This document shows, piece after piece, positions 38,018-45,926 of a stretch of 64,000 nucleotides of DNA. Below the pieces are notes generated by a model, which was not told the DNA's origin, did no database searches, and saw only the letters and a program-made list of their open reading frames with translations. The translations under genes were made by a program, and so were the position numbers. The DNA lies in IMG/VR virus record IMGVR_UViG_3300040809_001127, positions 1-64,000 of that record; one strand, given 5' to 3'. The DNA is from a virus. The stretch's first letter is position 1. Each line of letters opens with the position of its first letter.

Positions 38018-38252
38018 TGCCCTAGAGCAAAAGATAATGACTCGCAAGAGATTCTCTACTGCGGTAGAAACTCTTGTGTCTCAAAATAACATGTCTTATA
38101 TTGATGCTGCAACTTATGTTGTAGAGAAAAGAGGACTTGATTATAAAAACCTGAAGAAGTTACTTACCGATTCTTTAAAACAAAAGATCGAAGAAGAAGC
38201 TGCTTCACTACACCTGGTTAGAATTAAGCAGGGAAATAAACTACCAATCTAG
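38001..38252 (+). CDS. 33: Late transcription coactivator gp33-like
   Basis: T4 gp33 bridges RNA polymerase and the sliding clamp at late promoters. The body (KRFSTAVETLVSQNNMSYIDAATYVVE ... LLTDSLKQKIEEEAASL, read in separate parts) and the C-terminal KLPI tail match the small gp33 proteins of marine T4-like phages, and its neighbours dsbA, 59 and 32 are those of T4 gene 33. Starts at 38001 (inside the peroxiredoxin gene) or 38037 are both possible. The TATAAATA promoters in this window imply that it is needed. Confidence 0.8.
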   Translation: MNLLGDALEQKIMTRKRFSTAVETLVSQNNMSYIDAATYVVEKRGLDYKNLKKLLTDSLKQKIEEEAASLHLVRIKQGNKLPI

Positions 38253-38260
38253 GAGAAAAA

Positions 38261-38521
38261 ATGAGTAATGTAATTATTCCAACATCGGATGAAGATAAAA
38301 AGCGTATTAAAGGATGTATTGAAGAGATTAGTAATTCACTAACTCGTATTGCAGCAGAACGTGACTTCATTAAAGAAGCAATTGCTGAATGCTGTGATGA
38401 CGTTGAAGTAGATAAAAAGTATCTACGTAAAATGGCAAACATTCATTTTAAGCAAAATCTATCTGAGGTTGTAACTGAAGTAGATGATATTGAAACATTA
38501 TACGAATCAGTAATGCAATGA
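38261..38521 (+). CDS. dsbA: Double-stranded DNA-binding protein DsbA (T4-like)
   Basis: 86 aa, matching the length of T4 DsbA (not the disulfide isomerase). The EISNSLTRIAAERDFIKEAI and KKYLRKMANIHFKQN segments follow the T4 protein closely by eye. T4 DsbA binds DNA near late promoters and lies between rnh and 33; here it follows 33 and precedes 59. AGGAG precedes ATG 38261. Confidence 0.85.
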   Translation: MSNVIIPTSDEDKKRIKGCIEEISNSLTRIAAERDFIKEAIAECCDDVEVDKKYLRKMANIHFKQNLSEVVTEVDDIETLYESVMQ

Positions 38522-38679
38522 CACGTATTTGGACTATATGGAAATACGCATTAGGAGGATTTTCCGATGACAAGACAGAGCCGTATGATGATTATGTGGC
38601 TTTACTTCGTACTATTATCGTCGGGGTTAATTTTGCTACATGCTTTTTTATCATGGCAAACGTAATACATAATTGGTAA
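38518..38679 (+). CDS. Small membrane protein between dsbA and 59 (53 aa)
   Basis: ATGA overlap with dsbA. About 28 soluble residues with several Trp are followed by one membrane helix (VALLRTIIVGVNFATCFFIM). Cyanophages have a comparable small gene at this place. Function unknown. Confidence 0.65.
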   Translation: MTRIWTIWKYALGGFSDDKTEPYDDYVALLRTIIVGVNFATCFFIMANVIHNW

Positions 38680-38681
38680 CT

Positions 38682-39275
38682 ATGAGAGATCCATTCGAAT
38701 CATATAAAATGTACAACGCTTTAAAGCTACACTTTGAAAGCGATTCTTACAATGCGTTAAAATATAACTTTAAGACTTCAGTTACTCCTAAGTCTTTCTT
38801 TAATCGTAAGGATAAGTACTTTTTTGCAAAGCTTGCAAACACATATGAAGATAATCTTAGAGATTTCTATGTTGCAAACTTTAAGAATGATGTCAAATAT
38901 GTTGGTGATATGCTTAATGAAGACGGAGCACGTCACTACAAAAGTCATTTAAAAATTGCACAAAGTCTTCATCGACAGTTTGAAGTTGATATAAATAAAC
39001 TAGCTGAAGAAAATGTACCATTTGATCGTATGTTCATAAGTGAAGATGGTCAGTTTCCTTTAGTGGTTAGAATATGGATGCAAGAAGAAATCTGTTTAGA
39101 AACTCTTGTTATCCTTAATTCTATATTGGGTTTTATACCTCGGGAGTCCGAAAAGATATCAGACACGATTATGTGGCCAGATATCAAGAGGAAGATTGAG
39201 AAGTATACGCCTTTTGTAAGCTTTAGATCAGATCTATGTAAAAATATTTTGAAAAAAAGGTTTACAACAAAGTGA
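38682..39275 (+). CDS. 59: DNA helicase loader gp59
   Basis: Loads the replicative helicase gp41 onto gp32-coated forks. The N-terminal YKMYNALKLHF, then NRKDKYFFAKLANTY and DGQFPLVVRIWMQEEIC-type C-terminal helical segments follow the T4 gp59 layout, and the 197-aa length is close to T4 (217). ATG 38682 chosen over an upstream TTG. The promoter for gene 32 lies in its last codons. Confidence 0.88.
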   Translation: MRDPFESYKMYNALKLHFESDSYNALKYNFKTSVTPKSFFNRKDKYFFAKLANTYEDNLRDFYVANFKNDVKYVGDMLNEDGARHYKSHLKIAQSLHRQFEVDINKLAEENVPFDRMFISEDGQFPLVVRIWMQEEICLETLVILNSILGFIPRESEKISDTIMWPDIKRKIEKYTPFVSFRSDLCKNILKKRFTTK

Positions 39276-39289
39276 TATTATGTTATAAT
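39261..39289 (+). promoter_or_regulatory. Sigma70-like promoter of gene 32
   Basis: TTTACA (39261-39266), within the end of gene 59, and TATAAT (39284-39289), 17-bp spacing. The leader of about 45 nt before ATG 39340 contains GGAG and leaves room for translational self-control as known for T4 gp32, though no clear pseudoknot is visible. Confidence 0.75.
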
Positions 39290-39339
39290 ATAGATTATAT
39301 TATGTATAAAGTGGATAATTCAGATATACGGAGAAAAAT

Positions 39340-40242
39340 ATGTCGTTAGAAAACCTAAAGAGCATGCGAGGCTCGTCAATTGACAAACTCGTAAAAGCAG
39401 CCGAAGCTGTATCCACAGCAAAACCAGAAACTAATTCATATGATGATACTAGATTCTGGAAACCTACCAGAGATAAAGCAGGAAATGGTTATGCCGTTAT
39501 TCGTTTCTTACCTGCCAAAGATGGTGAAGACCTTCCTTGGGTAAGATATTGGGATCATGGCTTTAAGGGTCCTACTGGTCTATGGTATATAGAAAACTCT
39601 TTAACCTCAATTGGTCAAGATGATCCAGTATCAGAGCACAACTCTGTACTGTGGAATTCTGGTAGAGACGAGGATAAAGCTTTAGCAAGGGAACAAAAAC
39701 GTAGACTACATTATGTAAGTAATGTGCTTGTCGTTTCTGATCCGTCTAATCCAGAAAATGAAGGGAAGGTATTCCTTTACAAATTTGGTAAAAAGATCTT
39801 TGATAAAATCATGGATGTAATGCAACCACAATTTGCAGATGAAGAACCTGTTAATCCTTATGACTTCTGGGAAGGTGCTGACTTTAAATTAAAGATTAGA
39901 AAAGTAGAAGGTTGGGTGAACTATGATAAGTCAGAGTTCAGTGCTCCAGCTCCTCTTTTCAGCGGTGATGAAGGTCAGTTACAAGAAGTCTATGATAAGC
40001 TATACAGTTTGCAAGATTTTCTTGATCCGAAAAACTATAAGTCTTACGACGAATTGAAAGCTAAACTTAATAAAGTACTTGGCGTATCTGCTGGTGTATC
40101 GATGGAAGCTCCGTCTCCTGCACCTGTAGTTGAAGCACCAGTTATGAGGAGTGAGGAATCAACCTTTGTAGAGCCTGTTGCTGAATCTTCTGATGAAGAT
40201 GATACTCTAAGCTATTTTGCTAAACTAGCTCAAGATGACTAA
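39340..40242 (+). CDS. 32: Single-stranded DNA-binding protein gp32
   Basis: Coats ssDNA in replication, recombination and repair. 300 aa like T4 gp32, with a basic N-terminal interaction region, the OB-fold core (WKPTRDKAGNGYAVIRFLP, LPWVRYWDHGFKG) and an acidic C-terminal tail (DEDDTLSYF) for partner proteins. No cysteine occurs anywhere, so the T4 Zn site (His-Cys-Cys-Cys) is absent; DDPVSEHNSVLW stands where T4 has its CPVC segment. Own promoter; a structured RNA and a terminator follow. Confidence 0.95.
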   Translation: MSLENLKSMRGSSIDKLVKAAEAVSTAKPETNSYDDTRFWKPTRDKAGNGYAVIRFLPAKDGEDLPWVRYWDHGFKGPTGLWYIENSLTSIGQDDPVSEHNSVLWNSGRDEDKALAREQKRRLHYVSNVLVVSDPSNPENEGKVFLYKFGKKIFDKIMDVMQPQFADEEPVNPYDFWEGADFKLKIRKVEGWVNYDKSEFSAPAPLFSGDEGQLQEVYDKLYSLQDFLDPKNYKSYDELKAKLNKVLGVSAGVSMEAPSPAPVVEAPVMRSEESTFVEPVAESSDEDDTLSYFAKLAQDD

Positions 40243-40344
40243 AACGTACCTAGTGGAATCGTATAGGTAAAGCAGAGTCGATTGGCGTCCTTCCGCTGGT
40301 TAAGGGTAAGTCCACATAAACCTTAATCAGTAAATTGCCCGAAG
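40243..40344 (+). ncRNA. Candidate structured RNA in the gene 32 3' region
   Basis: No ORF. Two hairpins precede the terminator: TACCTA (40247-40252) with TAGGTA (40264-40269), and CTGGTTAAGG (40296-40305) with CCTTAATCAG (40321-40330, one G-U). The region is more GC-rich than neighbouring intergenic DNA. Together with the terminator it could be a 3'-UTR-derived small RNA or an mRNA-stabilising element. No known riboswitch or tRNA pattern recognised. Confidence 0.5.
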
Positions 40345-40369
40345 AGCCCAGTTGCAACTGGGCTTTTTG
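40345..40369 (+). terminator. Rho-independent terminator after gene 32
   Basis: AGCCCAGTTGCAACTGGGCT is a perfect 20-nt palindrome (8-bp stem with TGCA loop or tighter), followed by TTTTG on the plus strand. It ends the gene 32 transcript just before the convergent tape-measure gene, whose stop is at 40370. Confidence 0.9.
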
Positions 40370-42088
40370 TTATCTAGCGAAAGATAATCCAGAAAGAACT
40401 CCCATACCAGGACTGGTTGGTTGTTCAATGATTGTAGTATTTGTTGTTTTTCTATTACTTGGTGAATTGTTTTGTACAACACTTGTAAGACTTGGAGCTG
40501 ATTGTCCTTCAAGAGCTAGGTCAAAGTTTTCACCCATGAGATTATCTAAGTTAAATCCTGAGTTGTTGAGAGTAGCATCAAATGTACCATCACCTTCCAA
40601 TGCTTGATCAAATGTAGGTAATGGCGGATCTTGTACTGGCTCTTCTGCAGCTCTTGCTTCATTTGCTTCTCTCATTTCAGCAGCCGCTGTAGCTCCTCGA
40701 TCAGTACGTAAACCTCGAGAAATAGAATCTAGAGCAGATGTGTCAAAATCATCTCCAAATAACCATTTAGCAGCTCTTGCTCCAAGGAATCCAATAATCT
40801 TTCTTGGTACAAATGTAATACCATTTACGAGCATCGATAAAAAGTCTACAAGATATAATGCAGCAACTTTAAGTGTATCGATAATTCCAGCACCAGGCCC
40901 TAAGCTTTCTCTTAGTTTTTGGAAGCCATAATATAATCCACCAATGACTGCAATGACTCCAGCTGCAATTGCGATAATTGGAGCAAATGGAGCGACCATA
41001 GCCATAAAGGATGTTGCCATACCACTTAAAGCAGCAACCATACCTGGTACCCATTGTAATAATACAAATCCTCTTACGACTCTTGCTACCTTAAGTACCA
41101 TACTTAAACCTTTAAGTAATGGACCACCAAGGAATAATAATAAACCACCAAGCAATGCTGCAAATGTACCAAGGTTATCTTTTATAAGTCCAAGTCCACC
41201 TTCTATATCTCCAGTAAAGATTTGATAAATTCCAGAGAATACATTTGTAATATTTTCGATTACCTTACCAATGAGTTCGGCGAATTTTTGAGGATCTAAA
41301 AATAATAAAGCTAAACCTGCAAGTGTAGCAAGGAATCCTATACCACCAGCTGCAGTTGATGCAAAGTCATCAAACTTATTACCTAATCCTTCAACGCCAT
41401 TAGCCGTTTTTAAGAGAGCATCATTTTGTTCGTCTAATGCTTTTTGAGCTTCTCTTCTTTTTTCTTCAGATTCAGCACCTTCTTGAATTGCTTGTAATTG
41501 TTGTAAAGCGATCGCTCTTGCTTGCTCATCTCCAGCAGCGTCTGCTGCAGCAAGATCAGCAGTTGCTTGTTGATATGCTTCTTGTAACTTTTGAGATGTT
41601 TCATTTTGTGAAGCACCAAAAAATCCTTGTAAATTTTCTAGTGATTTCTCTATACTTGTTGTATCTTCTAATCTTTCGGTCTGCGATTTTAGAGAATCAT
41701 TTAAGTCTCTTAAACTTCGAGTTGTTTCATCTCTTGCAAGTTGTTGTTCTAAAATCTTTTGTTGATTTTCTTCTCTTTCGGCAGCCTTTTCTAAGTTAGC
41801 ATTTATTGCGTCTAGTTCTTCCATACGCTTATTGAGCGTTGCAAGATTCATAGGACCACGTTCTAATGCTTCACGTACTCCACTAAGCTGATCACGTATA
41901 GCAGCTGCTCGAGCATCATCACCTGCCTGCTCGGCTTCAAAAAGTTTTGTTTCAATTGATTCAGCTTTTACTTGAGCTTTTATAAACTCATCTTTACCAA
42001 TACCAGTATCAGACGATTTATTAATATCATCTCTTAACTTTTTAATAGTATCGGATAAACCTTTTGTACCTAACTTTTCATCAGCCAT
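40370..42088 (-). CDS. Tail tape measure / hub protein (gp29-like)
   Basis: 572 aa, close to T4 gp29 (590). Long N-terminal coiled coils (about 1-225, Glu/Gln/Lys/Ala-rich) lead to a hydrophobic Gly/Ala-rich middle (about 235-430, FLATLAGLALLFL, LLGGLLLFLGGPLL, IIAIAAGVIAVIGG) and a polar tail. This is the usual build of a tape measure. It sits after gp26 and a gp51-like frame, the tail-chaperone position. Named by architecture and place; sequence resemblance to gp29 was not testable here. Confidence 0.75.
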   Translation of the reverse strand: MADEKLGTKGLSDTIKKLRDDINKSSDTGIGKDEFIKAQVKAESIETKLFEAEQAGDDARAAAIRDQLSGVREALERGPMNLATLNKRMEELDAINANLEKAAEREENQQKILEQQLARDETTRSLRDLNDSLKSQTERLEDTTSIEKSLENLQGFFGASQNETSQKLQEAYQQATADLAAADAAGDEQARAIALQQLQAIQEGAESEEKRREAQKALDEQNDALLKTANGVEGLGNKFDDFASTAAGGIGFLATLAGLALLFLDPQKFAELIGKVIENITNVFSGIYQIFTGDIEGGLGLIKDNLGTFAALLGGLLLFLGGPLLKGLSMVLKVARVVRGFVLLQWVPGMVAALSGMATSFMAMVAPFAPIIAIAAGVIAVIGGLYYGFQKLRESLGPGAGIIDTLKVAALYLVDFLSMLVNGITFVPRKIIGFLGARAAKWLFGDDFDTSALDSISRGLRTDRGATAAAEMREANEARAAEEPVQDPPLPTFDQALEGDGTFDATLNNSGFNLDNLMGENFDLALEGQSAPSLTSVVQNNSPSNRKTTNTTIIEQPTSPGMGVLSGLSFAR

Positions 42089-42098
42089 TTTCTAGTTC

Positions 42099-42470
42099 CT
42101 ATTTGCCGAAAGCTTTACCAGCTTCACTGATACCAAAACAACCTAATGTTACTACAACAAAAGATGTATAAATGGTATCTGAAATTTCTAAAGGCGTACC
42201 GTCCATTGCTGTGATCAGATCAAATATACCAAATGCTACCATCATAGCAAATGATATAAATCCAACGATTGCTTTTTCATTTACATCATTATCATCAAGG
42301 AAGATGTCTAATACTCTTCTCTTTTTCTTAGGTGCAATCGATTTTTTCTGAGCTTCAGCATCTGCTTTAAGCCTTGCAATTTCTTTTTCTTTGTCATGTA
42401 AGCTATTAATGAGCTTATCATATTTTTCTAAGTCTAATTCGACTTCATTTCTACTATCTACTTCAGCCAT
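42099..42470 (-). CDS. Small two-TM protein (123 aa)
   Basis: An N-terminal charged coiled coil (about 12-50), a basic patch (KKKRRVLD) and two hydrophobic segments (about 68-88 and 98-118). Starts in a TAATG overlap with the gp51-like frame. Could be a holin-like or hub-associated membrane protein; T4 gp28, also a membrane-associated hub component, lies in a similar place, but I see no clear similarity. Confidence 0.65.
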   Translation of the reverse strand: MAEVDSRNEVELDLEKYDKLINSLHDKEKEIARLKADAEAQKKSIAPKKKRRVLDIFLDDNDVNEKAIVGFISFAMMVAFGIFDLITAMDGTPLEISDTIYTSFVVVTLGCFGISEAGKAFGK

Positions 42471-42667
42471 TATTTTTTCATTCTCCTCTGCATGTTTGCC
42501 ATCTTTTCATTTTCTTTTTTGATATGTTCTTGTAGCAGAGCTATGTAAATCTCCCTCTCCCACGGTACCATATCATCTAGTTCTGTTAAACTATAGTTAT
42601 GATGTTGCATCATTGCAAAGTTAGTCTTGTAATGGTTTACCAGACTATCATGCGAGAGGCCTACGTA
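42470..42667 (-). CDS. gp51-like tail-chaperone extension, probably read by -1 frameshift from gp26
   Basis: This frame is open from inside the end of gp26 to the stop at 42470-42472. It has no good start: the first ATG is at 42613 without a Shine-Dalgarno. A T7 run (minus strand, 42673-42667) lets ribosomes slip from TTT TTT ACG into TAC GTA, giving a 65-residue extension (total 301 aa). It contains YSLTELDDMVPWEREIYIALL, here cited as L-x-x-L-x-x-M-P-W-E-R-E, typical of gp51 and tail-assembly chaperones. Confidence 0.7.
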   Translation of the reverse strand, partial: YVGLSHDSLVNHYKTNFAMMQHHNYSLTELDDMVPWEREIYIALLQEHIKKENEKMANMQRRMKK

Positions 42668-43374
42668 AAAAAACTTTGGATACCCCTTAGCTCAAGTTCT
42701 TGTTTCTTTCCACATGCCATGCAGCTATACTCTACAACATCTGCAACTGTTGGCATTGATTGAAACCAATCCGCAATTCTTTTAAATTGCGTTGAACTTA
42801 AACTTTCTAAGAAGTCTACCACGTCCTCTCGTTTTTCATCTTTTGTATCATATACATTTTCATCATCATAAATTGTATCGATACAATCAACAATCATTTC
42901 TACAGCTCCTTGGAAAGTATTCAACTTCTTAGTATCATACTTGGCCAAATCATCAACGGATGGATACCTAACAGTAACACCCATATCATCTGTAATTTTA
43001 ATTACTTTATCTTTATCAAAATCACCATCAACTTTTACTGATTCTAAATCAATATCAACATCAGTGACTCCATTACATTCTTCTTCAAGGCATTTAAGTT
43101 TTACAACTGCCTTTTCACCAACTGATTTAGAACGTAATTTTAAAAACATCCATTCTAAATCAAATGCTGTAAGTTTACGTATATCAATATCATCAAATAC
43201 ACAAGCCTTTACAACATCTTTCATGGCTCTTACTATTTGCTTTTGATCTTGAGATTCTAAAGCAATCATAAGAATTTTTTCTTCTTTGACCACGTATGGT
43301 CTATATTCTATTGTTTGACCCGTTGACGGTAGCGTAGTGCTATATCTCGAGCTCATCACTTTTGGCAAAGCCAT
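42661..43374 (-). CDS. 26: Baseplate hub / tail assembly protein gp26
   Basis: 237 aa (T4 gp26 is 208) with the T4-like gp26 layout: N-terminal MALPKVMSSRYSTTLPSTG, a helical middle and paired cysteines (CLEEEC near 100, CMACGK near 223) that suggest a zinc-binding structure. AGGAG precedes the ATG. The last sense codons are AGT TTT TTT ACG then TAG, a slippery site leading into the gp51-like frame. By analogy with lambda gpG/gpGT it may be the short tape-measure chaperone. Confidence 0.82.
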   Translation of the reverse strand: MALPKVMSSRYSTTLPSTGQTIEYRPYVVKEEKILMIALESQDQKQIVRAMKDVVKACVFDDIDIRKLTAFDLEWMFLKLRSKSVGEKAVVKLKCLEEECNGVTDVDIDLESVKVDGDFDKDKVIKITDDMGVTVRYPSVDDLAKYDTKKLNTFQGAVEMIVDCIDTIYDDENVYDTKDEKREDVVDFLESLSSTQFKRIADWFQSMPTVADVVEYSCMACGKKQELELRGIQSFFT

Positions 43375-43388
43375 AATATTCTCCTATA

Positions 43389-44024
43389 TTATATAAATGA
43401 ACCTGGTATCGAATTAACTATAGCCGAAGCTGTACTAGATAATGGACCTTCAGGTACATATTTATCATACGCAAAGGTAACACTCATTTGTAATACCGTT
43501 TGCGAATCTTGATTCAATTCAATTGAATTCATTGTTATGGGAAAAGCCTTTTCGAGCTTTACACCATATACTGGAACATCCTCTTGATTTAACTGTTGTA
43601 TAATTACATCAACAGAATAATCTTTTTTGTAACCCACTCTATATGATTGAGTATCAAATATGCCTGACATCCAGTTGTCAAACATTTGTCTCATATAATA
43701 ATCATTGGTAACTAAGAACGTAAATGTAATATCATCATCAATGAATGTATATGGAAACTTATTAACTTGGTTAACATCACTATGTTCAAATGTAGATATA
43801 TTTCTGCCTGGAATCGAAACTGATTGGCAAAGTATTGATATATCTCTTGGGTCATTAATTAAATTACCTGCTGAAAAATTACCAGATAATAATGACCCTA
43901 CAATTGATTCACTATTTAAATTAAGTAATGCCTGAGAAGGCGGAGTAAAAAATACATTAAATTTATTACTCGGTGCTAATCCACCTTTTTTAGAAATTGT
44001 TGCTTTTAAGTTATCTATGCTCAT
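43389..44024 (-). CDS. Tail-tube-like protein (gp54-like tube initiator)
   Basis: 211 aa with the tail-tube (gp19 family) pattern: N-terminal APSNKFNVFFTPP, the central CQSVSIPGRNIST segment, FTFLVTNDYYMRQMFDNWM, and VKLEKAFPITMNSIELN leading to a last strand (VTFAYDKYVPEG). The main tube gene normally sits beside gene 18, outside this window. A tube-like gene among gp26/gp48/gp53 is therefore best read as gp54, the baseplate-tube initiator. ATGA overlap with the upstream gene. Confidence 0.75.
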   Translation of the reverse strand: MSIDNLKATISKKGGLAPSNKFNVFFTPPSQALLNLNSESIVGSLLSGNFSAGNLINDPRDISILCQSVSIPGRNISTFEHSDVNQVNKFPYTFIDDDITFTFLVTNDYYMRQMFDNWMSGIFDTQSYRVGYKKDYSVDVIIQQLNQEDVPVYGVKLEKAFPITMNSIELNQDSQTVLQMSVTFAYDKYVPEGPLSSTASAIVNSIPGSFI

Positions 44025-44617
44025 GATCCACTCTGATATTGTTTTCTAGAGTATCTCCAGACTGATTCTTTCTTAACCTTAGCAAACTGCTCAACAGGTA
44101 AGAAGATTGCAATTTCCCATTCAGTCATAGGCACTCTTCTAATAGGTGATTTAACGTGATCCATTAAGTAATGTTTAAAACATGGTTGAAACTCTTTATA
44201 TTTACGTACACCACTTAATAGATTATATCTTAGTCTTGCAAGCCTTGTTGTATCTGTTACCTTTTTAGGAGCTAATGACATTAACTCATCAAGAAATCTT
44301 GCTCTTACTGCAGGGCTCAAATAGTGTAAATTAAGTCCATGGAAACCACCCGGAGCCGGCTGTACTAAAATAGTCAGAGGGAATCTATCATAATAAGGTA
44401 ACTCATTTTTTAATTTAGGATCGTAAAAATACATACACATATCGCCAACCTTTGGATTAGCTTGTGTTTTAAGATTAGGATCTTTTAATACTGTTCTACG
44501 ATTTACTCTACCAAGATCTCGCACAGCTTTTTGGAACCATCTCATTGATTCCTTTGATCTTGGTTGTACGCCAGCTCTAAAAGCATTGGCATTTAATGTA
44601 TCAAATAGACTTGCCAT
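44021..44617 (-). CDS. Conserved T4-like late morphogenesis protein (198 aa)
   Basis: A basic protein with a conserved centre (GDMCMYFYDPKLKNELPYYD, FPLTILVQPAPGGFHGLNLHYL, TEWEIAIFLPVEQF). The family is common in marine T4-like phages; a baseplate or DNA-end protein is possible because T4 has genes 3 and 2 next to gene 4, but I cannot assign it. A late promoter 7 bases upstream predicts an almost leaderless message. Confidence 0.7.
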   Translation of the reverse strand: MASLFDTLNANAFRAGVQPRSKESMRWFQKAVRDLGRVNRRTVLKDPNLKTQANPKVGDMCMYFYDPKLKNELPYYDRFPLTILVQPAPGGFHGLNLHYLSPAVRARFLDELMSLAPKKVTDTTRLARLRYNLLSGVRKYKEFQPCFKHYLMDHVKSPIRRVPMTEWEIAIFLPVEQFAKVKKESVWRYSRKQYQSGS

Positions 44618-44623
44618 ATAACT

Positions 44624-44631
44624 ATTTATAT
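44624..44631 (-). promoter_or_regulatory. T4-type late promoter (minus strand), leaderless geometry
   Basis: TATTTATA on the plus strand is TATAAATA on the minus strand. With T4 spacing +1 falls at 44618, one base before the ATG at 44617. It would drive the minus-strand hub and tape-measure block. Confidence 0.65.
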
Positions 44632-44635
44632 GTTC

Positions 44636-45076
44636 TTAAAGTATCTTTATACCAAGATTTTTAAGAGTATCTTCAGTCCAGACTTGAAATTTCCATCCAT
44701 TATGTTGAGCAAATTTATTAGCAGCATTCCATTTATCGGTATTTTTGATATATGTAAGCTGTTCATTTATATAACGTTTGCTTTTACGTTTAGGAGTCTT
44801 GGGAGGAGCTGTTTCTTTTTTAGGTTTAATCTCAATGAGATATGTTTTACCATTCTTCATTTGTATTAATAAATCAACATAATATCGATGTAATGATTTA
44901 TCTACGCTATAAACATATGGTACAACTACATCTTCGCTATTCCATAATTTAACATCTGGATTGTTTTCACACCATCTAAATGCATTACGCTCCCAGAGAG
45001 ATCGATATACGACCTTCGTTGGATCACCAGCATACTTTTCTGGTTTTTTAATTGTATATCTACCTTTATAAGCCAT
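44636..45076 (-). CDS. 4: Head completion protein gp4
   Basis: The start at 45076 gives MAYKGRYTIKKPEKYAGDP, matching the N-terminus of T4 gp4; the longer frame to 45121 would cross the late promoter. Conserved VYRSLWERNAFRWCENN, VVPYVYSVDKSLHRYYVDLL and YLIEIKPKKE follow. The fold resembles a PD-(D/E)XK nuclease (E, D, ExK visible), and gp4 is needed to finish DNA-filled heads before tail joining. 146 aa, like T4 (150). GGAT Shine-Dalgarno. Confidence 0.9.
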   Translation of the reverse strand: MAYKGRYTIKKPEKYAGDPTKVVYRSLWERNAFRWCENNPDVKLWNSEDVVVPYVYSVDKSLHRYYVDLLIQMKNGKTYLIEIKPKKETAPPKTPKRKSKRYINEQLTYIKNTDKWNAANKFAQHNGWKFQVWTEDTLKNLGIKIL

Positions 45077-45083
45077 ATAAATA
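45076..45083 (+). promoter_or_regulatory. T4-type late promoter (plus strand) for gp48 onwards
   Basis: TATAAATA with predicted +1 near 45089 and a 31-nt leader before ATG 45120. It begins the plus-strand baseplate block and overlaps the ATG of gene 4 on the other strand. Confidence 0.75.
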
Positions 45084-45099
45084 ATCCTATAGAAATATT

Positions 45100-45107
45100 T
45101 ATTTATA
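45100..45107 (-). promoter_or_regulatory. T4-type late promoter (minus strand) for gene 4
   Basis: TATAAATA on the minus strand, predicted +1 near 45094, 18-nt leader with GGAT before ATG 45076. It faces the plus promoter at 45076-45083, so each polymerase would run across the other promoter. Confidence 0.75.
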
Positions 45108-45119
45108 CAGGAATTAAGC

Positions 45120-45926
45120 ATGTCTATTATTGTCTTTCCAAGAGCATTAAGGGAAAAAATAGGAGAGGGTAAGTATCCTCACATTTGTTTTTCGCCTACA
45201 ACAAAAAATTTAGATTATGAGAAAGTACATTTATATTGTCCACAAGGAATATCAGTAGGCGACGGTGCGAATTATAATGGTATTGAGTTAGGCGAAATAA
45301 AAGCTGCTCAAAGCTTTGCTAATAATATTACAGCTGGAGCATCTGGATTTGAATTATCTGACAATCAACAGCTTGTGGGTTCTCTTAAGTTATTGGATAA
45401 GATGGGTGTTGATGCAAATAAAACAGCAGCAGTTGCTTTATCTCAAGGTGTAGCATTTAACCCACAAACCGCATTGGCATTTGAGTCAATGAACTTAAGA
45501 ACATTTGAATTTTCATTTACATTAGTACCTGAATCAATGGATGAAAGTAATGATATTAAAAACATTGAAAACTTTTTTAGAAAGTATATGTATCCAGAGG
45601 TTGAAAACTTTGTAGCGAGATATCCTGAAAAATTTAAAATACAATTCTTTGATGGCGAAGAAGAAAATCCGTATATGCCATTTATACATGAATGTTTTCT
45701 TGCAGGTATGAATGTTACTATTAATAATGAAGGTAATAGTTTCTTTAAGGGTGACGGTGGTTTTGGTGCTCCTACATCTGTTCAAATGAATTTACAATTT
45801 AGCGAAGGTAGAATGCTTTCAAGACAAGACATTTATAAAGATAAAAAAGGTTTTGATTATAATACTGCAAGACCTCAAACTATGGCCGGTACTACAAGTA
45901 CTACTGGCGAAGGAGGTAATGGTTAA
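45120..45926 (+). CDS. 48: Baseplate tail-tube cap protein gp48
   Basis: 268 aa. The FEFSFTLVPESMDESNDIKNI-type segment (near 138-158), then a FRKYMYPEV stretch and a C-terminal tube-like strand pair (FHECFLAG-like IHECFLAGMNVTI, APTSVQMNLQF) fit the gp48 family, which caps the baseplate hub and starts the tube. Shorter than T4 gp48 (364). Directly behind a late promoter and in front of gene 53, the usual order in marine T4-like phages. Confidence 0.8.
   Translation: MSIIVFPRALREKIGEGKYPHICFSPTTKNLDYEKVHLYCPQGISVGDGANYNGIELGEIKAAQSFANNITAGASGFELSDNQQLVGSLKLLDKMGVDANKTAAVALSQGVAFNPQTALAFESMNLRTFEFSFTLVPESMDESNDIKNIENFFRKYMYPEVENFVARYPEKFKIQFFDGEEENPYMPFIHECFLAGMNVTINNEGNSFFKGDGGFGAPTSVQMNLQFSEGRMLSRQDIYKDKKGFDYNTARPQTMAGTTSTTGEGGNG

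Noticed and set aside
41437-41799. 120-codon plus-strand ORF opposite the tape-measure gene
   Set aside because: Leu/Phe-rich complement of a coiled-coil coding region with no ribosome-binding site; a strand shadow.
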